From an uncultured Collinsella sp. (GTDB lineage Bacteria; Actinomycetota; Coriobacteriia; Coriobacteriales; Coriobacteriaceae): a stretch of DNA of 45,857 nucleotides. The notes beneath the pieces were generated by a model. It was not told the DNA's origin. It did no database searches and saw only the letters and a program-made list of their open reading frames with translations. Below, piece by piece: positions 24,383 through 32,609 of this stretch (position 1 is its first letter; every line of letters starts with the position of its first letter). A program made the translations under genes and the position numbers. Where the stretch lies: assembly GCA_900541185.1 (NCBI GenBank), contig UQIQ01000008.1:1-45857 (forward strand), read 5' to 3'.

Positions 24383-25006
24383 TTAACTGTTCTTCATGAC
24401 AATCGAATCCACAACATCGGCCACATTCTCGCAGCAGTCGGCGCAGTACTCCAGGAAGGCGTAGACGTCACGCCAAGCGATGACCTCGAGCGGATCCTTG
24501 CCGTTAACGTGCAGGTTGCGCATGGCGTTGATGTAGAGCTCGTCGGCCTCGGACTCGATGGTGTTGATCTGGATGACCAGCTCGCGCAGCGTTTTGGACT
24601 TGCGGTAGTTGGGAAGCTCGACCATCAGGTCTTTCATGGCACGGCAGGCGTCAGTCACCTTGTGGGCGATGACGATGGCGTCGGGATGGATGCTCTGAAT
24701 GTTGGTGAAGTAGACGCGCTGCACGACGCCCTCAATACGGTCGAGCACGGTGTCGAGCGCGCAGCTCATCAGATCCAGATCCTCGCGCTCGAGCGGGGTG
24801 ATAAAGGCGGTGAGCAGGGCGTCTTCGAGCTCGTGGTGCTTCTTGTCTGCCGCATGCTCAATCGCATGCATCTCCTCGAGCATGTCGTGGATCTGCGCGG
24901 GATCAAAGTTCTCAAAAATCTTGATGAGCAACTCTGCGGCCTGGACAGCAAGGTCGGCGCAGGCGACGTAGTTGTCAAAGTAGAACGAATCGGGTTTCTT
25001 TGCCAT
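24383..25006 (-). CDS. PhoU-like DUF47 family protein (Pit accessory)
   Basis: DUF47/TIGR00153 proteins resemble PhoU and are commonly encoded beside Pit phosphate transporters, which they are thought to regulate. The 207 residues are entirely helical in character, with E-x-x-A-D / D-E-A-x-H-like acidic helices (I-E-H-A-A-D-K-K-H-H-E-L, E-R-E-D-L, I-E-S-E-A-D-E-L) and the family's C-terminal W-R-D-V-Y-A-F-L-E-Y-C-A-D-C-C-E-N-V-A-D. It lies 67 bases downstream of pit on the same strand and forms its operon partner. Confidence 0.92.
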   Translation of the reverse strand: MAKKPDSFYFDNYVACADLAVQAAELLIKIFENFDPAQIHDMLEEMHAIEHAADKKHHELEDALLTAFITPLEREDLDLMSCALDTVLDRIEGVVQRVYFTNIQSIHPDAIVIAHKVTDACRAMKDLMVELPNYRKSKTLRELVIQINTIESEADELYINAMRNLHVNGKDPLEVIAWRDVYAFLEYCADCCENVADVVDSIVMKNS

Positions 25007-25073
25007 GGGTGGGTCCTTTCGAGGCGAAGACGGGTGGGCGAAGTGTTGCGGTCCAGATGGACGTTCGGTTTGA

Positions 25074-26123
25074 CTAGAGGAACATCATGAACAGCTTGGC
25101 CATGACAAAGCTGATGAGTCCGCAGGCGGGGAAGGTGAAGAACCAGGTGAACATCATGTCCTTGACGACGCCGAAGTTGATGGCCGAAAGGCGCTTGACG
25201 GCACCGACACCCATAATGGCGCAGGTTTTGATGTGCGTGGAGGACACGGGGATGCCGGTAAGGGTGGCAAGTAGCAGGTTCGCGGCGCCCGCGAGGTCGG
25301 CGGAGAAGCCCTGATACTTCTCGAGCTTAACCATGCTCTGGCCGACGGACTTGATGATGCGCTCGCCGCCCACGCTGGTGCCGATACCCATGGTGGCCGA
25401 GCACAGCAGCATAATCCAGATGGGGATGCCTGCATCGCCGACGCTCGTCTGGCCGCTGGCAAAGGCCACGCCTAAAAAGAGCACGCCGATGAACTTCTGT
25501 CCATCCTGCGCGCCGTGCATAAAGCTCATGGCCGCAGCGCTCGCGATCTGAGCGTATTTAAAGAAGACATTGGCACGTCGCCTGTTGGCGGCGGCGAAAA
25601 GGATCGAGACGAGCTTGCACAGGACCCAGCCCATGACAAAGCCCAGGCCGATGGAGAGTGCTAGGCCGTAGATGACCTTCATCCACTCGTGGACGTTGAC
25701 GCTGCTCGCACCGCCGAGGGCGATGGCGGCACCGGTCAGGCCGGCGATAAGGCTGTGGCTTTGCGAGGTGGGGATGCCAAAACGCGACGCTGTGGCGCCG
25801 TAGACGACGATGGAGAACAGCGCCGCGCATAGGCAGGCGAGCGCCATGGTGCTGTTTCCGCCAAAGTCGACGATATGTGAGATGGTGTTGGCGACGCTCG
25901 CGTTAAAGTGCGTCATGATGAGCACGCCGAGGAAGTTGAATGCGGCGCTCATGAGAATGGCGGCGCGGGCGGGCATGCAACGCGTAGTGACGCAGGTCGC
26001 GATGGCGTTGGGCGCGTCGGTCCATCCATTGACGAAGATGGCGCCCAACGCGAGGATCACGGTGACGGCAAGGACTGGGTTCGACACAATTTGGCCGAGG
26101 AAGGTTGAGAACGTTACGTCCAT
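25074..26123 (-). CDS. pit: Inorganic phosphate transporter, PiT family
   Basis: Low-affinity, ion-coupled phosphate symporter in the cytoplasmic membrane. The 349 residues have about ten hydrophobic helices and both PiT repeats: N-G-W-T-D-A-P-N-A-I-A-T near residue 32 (a variant of the usual G-A-N-D-x-A-N) and a second block with G-A-Q-D-G-Q-K in the C-terminal half, plus P-V-S-S-T-H near the end. It is shorter than the roughly 500-residue E. coli Pit, as in many Gram-positive members. It is divergent from the small hypothetical gene downstream. Confidence 0.94.
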   Translation of the reverse strand: MDVTFSTFLGQIVSNPVLAVTVILALGAIFVNGWTDAPNAIATCVTTRCMPARAAILMSAAFNFLGVLIMTHFNASVANTISHIVDFGGNSTMALACLCAALFSIVVYGATASRFGIPTSQSHSLIAGLTGAAIALGGASSVNVHEWMKVIYGLALSIGLGFVMGWVLCKLVSILFAAANRRRANVFFKYAQIASAAAMSFMHGAQDGQKFIGVLFLGVAFASGQTSVGDAGIPIWIMLLCSATMGIGTSVGGERIIKSVGQSMVKLEKYQGFSADLAGAANLLLATLTGIPVSSTHIKTCAIMGVGAVKRLSAINFGVVKDMMFTWFFTFPACGLISFVMAKLFMMFL

Positions 26124-26373
26124 ATATGGGCTTTCTCGAAGTTTGCAGACACGTTACAAAAACATGATAAATCGTATCACCTCCTGCGGGTCTCTTTACC
26201 GAGTTCTGATGGGAGAAGTGAACTTTTTGGCACTAAAATTGAATATTAGCCCTGTTGACCGCGGGTGTTCTTTTTGCTAACACGCCATGCGGACACGTGC
26301 GATTACTACGACACTCCAAAACCACAGTCTGTTCGCTTTACAACATGCAAACATGCGTTCGATAATAGGAGGC

Positions 26374-26712
26374 ATGGAATATCGACAGACAGATGGCAAA
26401 ACTCGGCGCGTGCACAAGCAGTATGTGGACGTCGTGGCTCGCATCCTCGCGGGCGGACAGGTCGTGCCGGTCACCGTCTGCTGGGTCGACGGTCGTTGCT
26501 TTACGATTGACGAGATTGTCTCGACCACTGGGTTTGGCCTGACGGTTCACGGCATCCGTACGGCAACCTATAAGGTGCGTTTTGGCGGGCACGCGACCGA
26601 GTTGTATCTGGAGGACCAGACGCGCGAACGACCAGATGGTTCGCAGGCCCATCTGATGCGTTGGTGGGTGTGGGCATTCGACCGTACGCTCGAGGGCGAG
26701 CGCCGTGGGTAA
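26374..26712 (+). CDS. Small conserved hypothetical protein
   Basis: A predicted 112-residue soluble protein that is not assigned to a function. Its centre (H-K-Q-Y-V-D-V-V-A-R, P-V-T-V-C-W-V-D-G-R-C-F-T-I-D-E-I, then Y-K-V-R-F-G-G-H-A-T-E-L-Y-L-E) reads as an all-beta domain. It resembles small uncharacterised Gram-positive proteins with a W-x-D-G-R-x-F-x-I-D core; this likeness is from memory. The start is uncertain: AGGAGG (26367-26372) is only one base before ATG 26374, and ATG 26353 is an in-frame alternative. The 250 bases between pit and this gene are AT-rich and hold no recognisable promoter with good spacing (a TTGACC is at 26255-26260). Confidence 0.7.
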   Translation: MEYRQTDGKTRRVHKQYVDVVARILAGGQVVPVTVCWVDGRCFTIDEIVSTTGFGLTVHGIRTATYKVRFGGHATELYLEDQTRERPDGSQAHLMRWWVWAFDRTLEGERRG

Positions 26713-26796
26713 GGACGTACGGCATTCGGGTACAATGACAGGAATCTTGTCACCTGCTGCGCCGTCTTTCACGGCACTTTTTGAAAGGACGAACCT

Positions 26797-27492
26797 ATGA
26801 ACGATATCCAGGGCTATCAGAACGGCCCCGTCGAGAGCGGCGCAAGCCGCGCCAAGGAGATGTCGCCGCGCGCGTACAACCTTGTCATGTCTGCCCTGAT
26901 CTTTTTGGGCTTTTGCGCCATGGGCGTCGGTGCTTACTTTACGAGCACCATGTCGTTTGCGCGCATGATGATGAGCGGCGCCGCTTTGCCGCTGGTCTTT
27001 GGCTCATTTATTTTGACCATCGTCGGCATGGTCATGATGTCGGCCGCCGCCAGCAAGCAGTCCGTGGGCCTGTCCCTTGTGGGCTACGTAATCTTTGCGA
27101 GCACCTTTGGCCTGACCGCGTCGTTTGGCCTTGCCAACTACGACCTGCCCACCATCAACACTGCCTTTATCGCCACGGCCGCCATCACCTTTGTCTTTGG
27201 CGCCTTGGGCGTGACGTTCCCCAAGTTTTTCCAGCGCGTATATGGCATCGGTTTTGGCATTCTGCTCGCTACTATTCTGGTTGAGATCGTGCTGATGTTC
27301 ATGGGCGTCTCACAGACCATCACCGACCTGATCGTGATCGTGGTGTTCGCCGGCTTTATTGGCTACGACACCTATGTTGCCACGACGGTGCCGCCTACGC
27401 TGCCCAACGCCGTGCTTATGGCCTCTAACCTGTTCGTGGATATTATCAACGTGTTCCTGCGCATTCTGAACATCCTCGGCCGTCGCGACTAG
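26797..27492 (+). CDS. Bax inhibitor-1/YccA family membrane protein
   Basis: BI-1 (TMBIM) family integral membrane protein; bacterial members are linked to proton-sensitive calcium leak or membrane-protein quality control. The 231 residues have seven hydrophobic segments. The C-terminal signature is clear: G-Y-D-T-Y-V-A (conserved Asp in helix 6) and L-F-V-D-I-I-N-V-F-L-R-I-L-N-I-L-G (helix 7 with the second Asp of the di-aspartyl sensor). GAAAGGA precedes the ATG. A terminator follows, so it appears monocistronic. Confidence 0.9.
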   Translation: MNDIQGYQNGPVESGASRAKEMSPRAYNLVMSALIFLGFCAMGVGAYFTSTMSFARMMMSGAALPLVFGSFILTIVGMVMMSAAASKQSVGLSLVGYVIFASTFGLTASFGLANYDLPTINTAFIATAAITFVFGALGVTFPKFFQRVYGIGFGILLATILVEIVLMFMGVSQTITDLIVIVVFAGFIGYDTYVATTVPPTLPNAVLMASNLFVDIINVFLRILNILGRRD

Positions 27493-27538
27493 TGGCGAAT
27501 TGCGGCGGTGCTTGCCGTGCGTGCAAATCGATGCGAAA

Positions 27539-27564
27539 GGCGGTCCTTCGGGGCCGTCTTTTTT
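27539..27564 (+). terminator. Rho-independent terminator after BI-1 gene
   Basis: GGCGGTCC, tetraloop TTCG, GGGCCGTC (27539-27558) with two G-U pairs, followed by TTTTTT. Confidence 0.93.
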
Positions 27565-27630
27565 GTACGCGGCGGGGTATCATGGATGGGAAAAGCCGAT
27601 AGCGGCAGAGACCGAGAAAGGTGACCACTT

Positions 27631-28746
27631 ATGGCAGACGTCGACAACAGGAACCGTAACCGCAGGTCCAACCGAGCGGGTCAGCCCAATCCCAAGCGCG
27701 AGGCCCGTGTCAAGGCCGCCGAGCGTCACGTGGCAACTGTGTCCGAAGCGTGCGCCAAGGATATCGAGCGTTCGCTTGCCGGTGTTCGCGAGTTTGACGG
27801 TATGCCTGCCGGCTTTGTCTCGGCGATGAAGGCCAAGGTTCAGAGTGCTGTGGCCACCGAAGAACAGGTTGCCGAGGACGTCGAGGGCGCGGAGGCTGCC
27901 GAGGTCGAGGCAGCGCTCGAGCCCGTCGAGGAGCCTGCCGAGGAAATCGCCGAAGCTGAGTCCGCGCCTGCTGAGGAGCCCGCTCCGGTTCTGCCCGAGG
28001 TCACCGTGCTCGATGCCTCCACCACGCAGGCCATCTTGGACAACGGTCGTGGCTATGCGCAGTTCTGCGACATGGCCGTGCTCGCCTTTGCCTCGTTCAC
28101 CAATCCGGGCGGTGGCTATATTCAGGGTTATCTGGGCCAGGAGGCCACGCTGTGCGCCGATTCGTATCTGTACAACGTTCTCGATAAGCAGCGCAAATGG
28201 TACGGCGAGAACCGTCGCCGCAACATCAACTGCGAGCTTTACCGAAACCGTGCGCTGGTGGTGCCTGCGGTGCGCTTCGACCGCAACCACGTGCATGCAT
28301 ACGCCGACGTGATCGTGGCCGCCGCGCCCAACGTTAAGCGCGCCCGCCAGGAGTATCGCGTGAGCGACGATGCTCTGCTGGATGCCCTGCGCGACCGCAT
28401 TCGCTTTGTGCTTGCCATCTGCGACGAGCTAGGTCGCGAGAAGCTCGTGCTGGGCGCTTGGGGCTGCGACAACAACGGCTTTGACGCAGAGGCCGTGGCC
28501 GAGCTCTTCCGCAAGGAGCTCGCGTCGGGCGACTTTAAGGTCAAGCAAGTCTTCTTTGCCGTGCCTTCTACGCGCTGGGATGAGGATTTTGCCAAGTTCG
28601 AGCACGTGCTGGCAAACTTCCCCGAGCGCAACGAGGAGTCCTATGCCCAGGTTGCCGCTCGCGCTGCGGCAGCTCGCGCCGCCGAGCAGATCCAAGCTGC
28701 TACCGAGGATGATGAGGACGAGGACGACTGGCGCAAGTACCTGTAA
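27631..28746 (+). CDS. TIGR02452/PARG-like protein with altered catalytic motif
   Basis: Members of this macrodomain-related family are bacterial-type poly(ADP-ribose) glycohydrolases. The 371 residues comprise a basic N-terminus, an acidic Glu/Ala/Val-rich linker (about 72-130) and the PARG-like domain (about 130-350), ending in an Ala-rich helix and acidic tail. The diagnostic N-P-G-G-G loop is present (G160-G162). The catalytic signature, however, reads G-Q-E-A (E171-A172) where the family has Q-E-E, so the second glutamate, the catalytic acid in characterised PARGs, is alanine. The protein may bind ADP-ribose without hydrolysing it. Both ends are set off by terminators, so it is monocistronic. 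Confidence 0.8.
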   Translation: MADVDNRNRNRRSNRAGQPNPKREARVKAAERHVATVSEACAKDIERSLAGVREFDGMPAGFVSAMKAKVQSAVATEEQVAEDVEGAEAAEVEAALEPVEEPAEEIAEAESAPAEEPAPVLPEVTVLDASTTQAILDNGRGYAQFCDMAVLAFASFTNPGGGYIQGYLGQEATLCADSYLYNVLDKQRKWYGENRRRNINCELYRNRALVVPAVRFDRNHVHAYADVIVAAAPNVKRARQEYRVSDDALLDALRDRIRFVLAICDELGREKLVLGAWGCDNNGFDAEAVAELFRKELASGDFKVKQVFFAVPSTRWDEDFAKFEHVLANFPERNEESYAQVAARAAAARAAEQIQAATEDDEDEDDWRKYL

Positions 28747-28773
28747 TCGGTACGTGCTGACAGATGGGTCGAG

Positions 28774-28805
28774 CCGGCGGGAGAGGCTGCTTCCGTCGGT
28801 TTTTT
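28774..28805 (+). terminator. Rho-independent terminator after PARG-like gene
   Basis: CCGGCGGGAG (28774-28783) pairs with CTTCCGTCGG (28790-28799) with two G-U pairs, followed by TTTTTT. Confidence 0.9.
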
Positions 28806-28824
28806 ACTGAGCGAGGGGCTTACG

Positions 28825-29484
28825 ATGAAAAACGTTCTATGCTTTGGCGACAGCAACACCTATGGTTACGATCCGGCGGGCATGCGCGACGGCACCGCGG
28901 TGCGCTATGCGCAGGATGTGCGCTGGTGCGGCGTGGCCCAACGTGACTTAGGCGAGGGCTGGCATGTAATTGAAGAAGGCCTCAACGGCCGCACGACGGT
29001 ACGCGACGACATGTGCCATCTGAACACCAATCTTAACGGCATCCGCGCACTGCCGATGCTGCTCGAGGCCCATAAGCCGCTGGATGCGATCGTTATTATG
29101 CTGGGAACCAACGATTGCAAGACGGTCTTTGGTGTGACGGCCTCCGATATTGCCCGTGGCACCATGGCGCTGATTCGCGCGGTGCGTGCATTTCCCTGGA
29201 CCAATGCTGCACCCTGCCCGCGTATTCTGCTGATGGCACCTATCAAGATCAAGCCGCAAATCGCCGATGTATATATGACCGATTTTGACGAGCGTTCCGT
29301 CGAGGCCTCGGAGCATTTTGCTGAATACTATGCGCACGTAGCCGAGCAGTTTGGCTGCGACTTTTTGAATGCAGCGGAGTTTGCCGAGCCGGGCGATATC
29401 GACTATCTGCATATGATGCCCGAAAGCCATGAGAGCCTGGGTCACGCCGTGGCGGCCAAGCTCCAAGAGATGCTCGGAGAGTAG
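28825..29484 (+). CDS. SGNH/GDSL-type hydrolase
   Basis: Serine esterase-type hydrolase; substrate unknown. The 219 residues show block I F-G-D-S-N-T-Y-G with nucleophile S10, block II around N-G-R-T-T, block III L-G-T-N-D (G94-D97) and block V D-Y-L-H (D193, H196), giving a complete catalytic set. There is no signal peptide, so it is probably cytoplasmic. The family includes lysophospholipase/arylesterase-like and acetyl-xylan-esterase-like enzymes; the G-D-S-N-T-Y-G start is typical of the arylesterase-like subgroup. Confidence 0.9.
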   Translation: MKNVLCFGDSNTYGYDPAGMRDGTAVRYAQDVRWCGVAQRDLGEGWHVIEEGLNGRTTVRDDMCHLNTNLNGIRALPMLLEAHKPLDAIVIMLGTNDCKTVFGVTASDIARGTMALIRAVRAFPWTNAAPCPRILLMAPIKIKPQIADVYMTDFDERSVEASEHFAEYYAHVAEQFGCDFLNAAEFAEPGDIDYLHMMPESHESLGHAVAAKLQEMLGE

Positions 29485-29493
29485 CGCGACCCC

Positions 29494-29532
29494 AAGCCAC
29501 CGCAAAGGGGACGGGCGCCTTTGCGGTGGCTT
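29494..29532. terminator. Long bidirectional stem-loop between SGNH hydrolase and thiD
   Basis: A perfect 15-bp stem (29494-29508 with 29518-29532) with a 9-base loop lies between the convergent ends of the two genes. The T-tracts are short on both sides. Position and symmetry suggest it serves both transcripts. Confidence 0.85.
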
Positions 29533-29545
29533 TGGACTGCGAATC

Positions 29546-30376
29546 TTAATACTGCCACATGTGGTTGACGGGGCCGGAGCCTTTGCCCATGTCAAAGCCG
29601 GCGGCCAGAGCGCCGGTTAGGTAGGCCTTGCCGGCGTTGACGGCGTCGGCAAGATCCATGCCCTGAGCCAGCGCGCAGGCGATGGCGGACGAGAGCGTGC
29701 ATCCGGTGCCGTGCGTGTTGTCGGTCTCGATGCGCTTGTGGCGGAACCACGTGGTGAGTGGATCTCCCAGATGGTTGCCCTCGTCATCGAGTGGCGCGGG
29801 TTCGGCCAGTACATCGTTGGCCTCGTTGACAAGATGCCCACCCTTAACGAGGGATGCGCAACCAAAGCGGCGGGTGAGGAGCATGGCAGCATTTTGCTGC
29901 GTGCGCTCGGAGTCGACCTCATAGTCGAGCAGTGCCATGGCCTCGGGAATATTGGGCGTGATAACCGTCGCTAGCGGGAACAGGCGGCGGGTGAGCGCCT
30001 CGGCGGCATCTTCGGCAATCAGCCGCGCGCCCGAGGTGGCGACCATGACGGGGTCGACGACCACGTTCGTTGCGTTCCAGGCGCTCAAGCGGTCGGCGAT
30101 GACTTCGATAATCTCGACAGAAGAAACCATGCCGATCTTGACGGCGCTGGGGCGGATATCGTCAAAAACGGCGTCAATTTGCGCGGCTACGATATCTGGC
30201 GAGATATCCTGCACGGCGGTAACGCCCAGGGTGTTTTGCGCTGTGATGGCGGTGATGGCCGTCTCGGCATACAGGCGGTGCGCCGTGATGGTCTTGATGT
30301 CGGCCTGAATGCCGGCGCCACCGCTGGAATCGGATCCCGCGATGGACAGGACGGCAGGTACCTTACTACGATCCAT
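29546..30376 (-). CDS. thiD: Bifunctional hydroxymethylpyrimidine kinase/phosphomethylpyrimidine kinase ThiD
   Basis: Ribokinase-fold kinase that phosphorylates HMP and HMP-P to HMP-PP for thiamine synthesis. The 276 residues contain S-I-A-G-S-D-S-S-G-G-A-G-I-Q-A-D at the N-terminus, T-A-I-T-A-Q-N-T, V-K-I-G-M-V, V-V-D-P-V-M-V-A-T-S-G, and the C-terminal anion-hole motif N-T-H-G-T-G-C-T-L-S-S-A-I-A with the catalytic region. AAGGGAG stands 4 bases before the ATG. It lies downstream of thiC on the same strand, and together they make the pyrimidine half of thiamine. Confidence 0.96.
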   Translation of the reverse strand: MDRSKVPAVLSIAGSDSSGGAGIQADIKTITAHRLYAETAITAITAQNTLGVTAVQDISPDIVAAQIDAVFDDIRPSAVKIGMVSSVEIIEVIADRLSAWNATNVVVDPVMVATSGARLIAEDAAEALTRRLFPLATVITPNIPEAMALLDYEVDSERTQQNAAMLLTRRFGCASLVKGGHLVNEANDVLAEPAPLDDEGNHLGDPLTTWFRHKRIETDNTHGTGCTLSSAIACALAQGMDLADAVNAGKAYLTGALAAGFDMGKGSGPVNHMWQY

Positions 30377-30434
30377 GTTCGCTCCCTTGTTCGGTCGGAA
30401 TCAAATGGGTCTTTAAGCCAGCATTATAAAGATG

Positions 30435-30464
30435 CCCGGGCCGACTCTATGCCGAACCCGGGCG
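30435..30464 (-). terminator. Stem-loop between thiC and thiD
   Basis: GCCCGGG (30435-30441) and CCCGGGC (30458-30464) form a perfect 7-bp stem with a 16-base loop, followed on the minus strand by ATCTTTATAATG. The weak T-tract suggests partial termination of the thiC transcript. The rest of the 182-base gap holds a TCAACAATTGA dyad (about 30507-30517) and no other obvious signal. Confidence 0.45.
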
Positions 30465-30558
30465 GGCGATGCAATCTCTACGCAAGTGTAAGTAAATGTT
30501 CACAAGTCAACAATTGACAGGCACCAGCTCGCCGCCAGAAGCGGCCGCGGCGACAGGG

Positions 30559-31893
30559 TTAGTCCTCCATGCCGAGGTCGATCGTGGTGCCCTCGAAGAT
30601 CTTGTTGACGGTGCGGACGGCGCACATCTTGCCACACATGGTGCAAGTGCCCTCGGTGGCGGCGGGGGACTCCTCGTAGCGCTTCTTGCCCGTAACCGGG
30701 TCGAGCGCGCACTTCCACATGGCGTCCCAGTCGAGCTTGCGGCGTGCCTGGCCCATCTTGTCGTCCATGTCGCGGGCGTGGGGCACCTTTTTGGCGATGT
30801 CGGCGGCGTGTGCGGCAATCTTGGTGGCCATGAGGCCGTCGAGCACGTCCTGGGCGTTGGGCAGGCACAAGTGCTCGGCCGGCGTCACGTAGCACAGGAA
30901 GTCGGCGCCGGAGCTGGCGGAGATAGCGCCGCCGATGGCAGCGGTGATGTGGTCGTAGCCCACGCCGATATCGGTCACCAGCGGCCCGAGCACATAGAAC
31001 GGGGCGTTGTGGCACAGGCGCTTCTGCAGTTTCATGTTGGCGGCGATCTCGTCGAGCGCCATGTGGCCCGGGCCCTCGACCATAACCTGGACGCCGGCGG
31101 CCCATGCGCGCTTGCACAGCTTGCCCAGCTCGATCATCTCGGCGGTCTCGGTGGCGTCGTTGGAGTCGTAGAGGCAGCCCGGGCGACAGGAGTCGCCGAG
31201 CGAAATCGTCACGTCGTACTCGTGGCAGATTTCGAGCAGCTCGTCGTAGAACTCATAGAACGGGTTCTCGTTACCGGTGACCTCCATCCAGCCAAACAGC
31301 AGCGAGCCGCCGCGGCTCACGATGTTCATGAGGCGGCCGGTCTCCTTAAAGGTCTTTGTGACCGACTTGTTGATGCCGCAGTGGATGGTCATAAAGTCCA
31401 CGCCGTCCTCGGCGTGCGCGCGCACGACCTCGAACAGGTCGTCCTTGGTAAGCTTGACCAGCGGCTTTTCCATGTAGCCGATGGCGTCGTACATGGGGAC
31501 GGTACCTACCATGAGCGGCGTCTCGTCGATGAGCTGCTGGCGGAACTGGCGCGTCTTGCCCGAGTTGGAGAGGTCCATGATGGCGTCGGCGCCAAAGTCC
31601 TCGGCGATCTTGACCTTCTTCCATTCCTCGGCGGCATCGGCCTTGTCGCCCGAGATGCCCAAGTTCACGTTGACCTTGGTGGACAGGCCCTCACCGACGC
31701 CAAAGGCGCGCATGCCTTTTTTGATGTGCACGATGTTGGCAGGAATGGCGATGCGGCCGTCGGCCACGCGCTCGCGGATGTACTCGGGGTCGCGATGCTC
31801 GCGCTCGGCGACCTCCTTCATCTGCGGTGTGATCTGCCCGGCGCGGGCGAAGTCGATTTGCGTGACGAGCTTGGGCTCGGTCTGTGTGCTCAT
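30559..31893 (-). CDS. thiC: Phosphomethylpyrimidine synthase ThiC
   Basis: Radical-SAM enzyme that rearranges aminoimidazole ribotide into HMP-P. The 444 residues form the short ThiC type without the extra N-terminal domain. Conserved stretches include I-N-V-N-L-G-I-S-G-D-like (V-N-V-N-L-G-I-S-G-D-K), M-D-L-S-N-S-G, D-F-M-T-I-H-C-G-I, S-R-G-G-S, L-G-D-S-C-R-P-G and M-V-E-G-P-G-H. The C-terminal cluster motif reads C-T-M-C-G-K-M-C, i.e. C-x2-C-x3-C rather than the C-x2-C-x4-C of E. coli ThiC. The start at 31893 is chosen because the 8 codons of the longer frame lie inside the TPP riboswitch and GGGAG (about 31902-31906) precedes this ATG. Confidence 0.96.
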   Translation of the reverse strand: MSTQTEPKLVTQIDFARAGQITPQMKEVAEREHRDPEYIRERVADGRIAIPANIVHIKKGMRAFGVGEGLSTKVNVNLGISGDKADAAEEWKKVKIAEDFGADAIMDLSNSGKTRQFRQQLIDETPLMVGTVPMYDAIGYMEKPLVKLTKDDLFEVVRAHAEDGVDFMTIHCGINKSVTKTFKETGRLMNIVSRGGSLLFGWMEVTGNENPFYEFYDELLEICHEYDVTISLGDSCRPGCLYDSNDATETAEMIELGKLCKRAWAAGVQVMVEGPGHMALDEIAANMKLQKRLCHNAPFYVLGPLVTDIGVGYDHITAAIGGAISASSGADFLCYVTPAEHLCLPNAQDVLDGLMATKIAAHAADIAKKVPHARDMDDKMGQARRKLDWDAMWKCALDPVTGKKRYEESPAATEGTCTMCGKMCAVRTVNKIFEGTTIDLGMED

Positions 31894-31901
31894 TGGCACG
31901 G

Positions 31902-31992
31902 CTCCCTTCGTTGGCATTACCCATATCAGGTTTGCGGGTCAGGGCGGGCGCGCCCAATCTCAGCCTGCCGTCTTGTCCTGCAAGCCCCCCGT
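31902..31992 (-). ncRNA. TPP riboswitch (THI element) upstream of thiC
   Basis: On the minus strand the conserved core is present in order: CTGAGA (plus 31958-31963), ACCTGAT (31925-31931), GGGTAATGCC (31913-31922), then AACGAAGGGAG. These are the pyrimidine- and pyrophosphate-sensing motifs of the thiamine pyrophosphate aptamer. The closing 3' strand runs into GGGAG, the Shine-Dalgarno site of thiC, whose start is about 9 bases further on. TPP binding would therefore mask ribosome entry directly, with no separate terminator hairpin. Confidence 0.95.
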
Positions 31993-32008
31993 TTATGTAA
32001 TGGGCTCA

Positions 32009-32014
32009 AGTATA
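32009..32014 (-). promoter_or_regulatory. Candidate -10 box for the thiC transcript
   Basis: TATACT on the minus strand lies about 17 bases before the aptamer's 5' end, so transcription would start just upstream of the riboswitch. No convincing -35 hexamer stands at 16-18 bases. Position is the main support. Confidence 0.35.
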
Positions 32015-32064
32015 GCTCGAATGGGTACGATTGGCCTAACGAGCGTGCCTGTGAGGAGGCGAAC

Positions 32065-32586
32065 ATGGAAGACAAGCATCTATATCGAGAGACGCAATGG
32101 GATGTATCGGCCGAGGAAAGCCGTGCGCACCATGGCCTTGTCGCGATCGGTTTTGCGGTGCTTGCCGTGCTGGTGATTGCCTTTTGTATCTGGACGTTTG
32201 GTGGTCGCGGCGGCGCTGCATGGGAGTTCGAGGCTGATGATAGCCTACCGATTATGACGGTGAGGAGTACTGGCGGTAATGCCAATACGCTCGCCGTTCC
32301 GGGCGATTATTGGTACCCGTGCGATGAGTTTGTGCAGTTGCAGCTGAGTGGTGGGTCTATTCCTGGTGAGGAAATCGAACGCGTGACGTATGATGCGATG
32401 TTCAAAACGTTGACGGTGAAGCTCAAAGATCAAGGGGATGTGCCCACGACGATGGATATCGCGCTGACGGAATGGCGCCTGGAGCCCCCGTCGGGCGTTA
32501 CGGTATCCGACGTAGAGCACGTTAAGATTACCTACCAAAATGGCTCGACGAGCGAGATTGCAAAGGCCGATGGCTTGGCGGAGTAA
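32065..32586 (+). CDS. Hypothetical single-pass membrane protein
   Basis: Family not recognised. The 173-residue product has a charged, His-containing cytoplasmic N-tail (1-24), one transmembrane helix (about 25-46, L-V-A-I-G-F-A-V-L-A-V-L-V-I-A-F) and an extracytoplasmic domain of about 125 residues that looks all-beta, with alternating hydrophobic strands (V-T-Y-D-A-M-F-K-T-L-T-V-K-L-K; V-K-I-T-Y-Q-N-G-S). GAGGAGG lies 5 bases before the ATG. It diverges from thiC; the 5' part of the longer open frame (from 30,496) runs antisense to thiC and is not real. Confidence 0.8.
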   Translation: MEDKHLYRETQWDVSAEESRAHHGLVAIGFAVLAVLVIAFCIWTFGGRGGAAWEFEADDSLPIMTVRSTGGNANTLAVPGDYWYPCDEFVQLQLSGGSIPGEEIERVTYDAMFKTLTVKLKDQGDVPTTMDIALTEWRLEPPSGVTVSDVEHVKITYQNGSTSEIAKADGLAE

Positions 32587-32609
32587 CGGGGTGTTTGGAA
32601 ACGGCGGGC

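Noticed and set aside
31894..31917. thiC start at 31917
   Set aside because: These codons are part of the conserved TPP aptamer core; the ATG at 31893 follows the Shine-Dalgarno site.
30496..32064. A 696-codon plus-strand open frame that includes the small membrane protein
   Set aside because: Its first 523 codons are exactly antisense to thiC and its riboswitch; only the part from ATG 32065 has a ribosome binding site and protein-like sequence.
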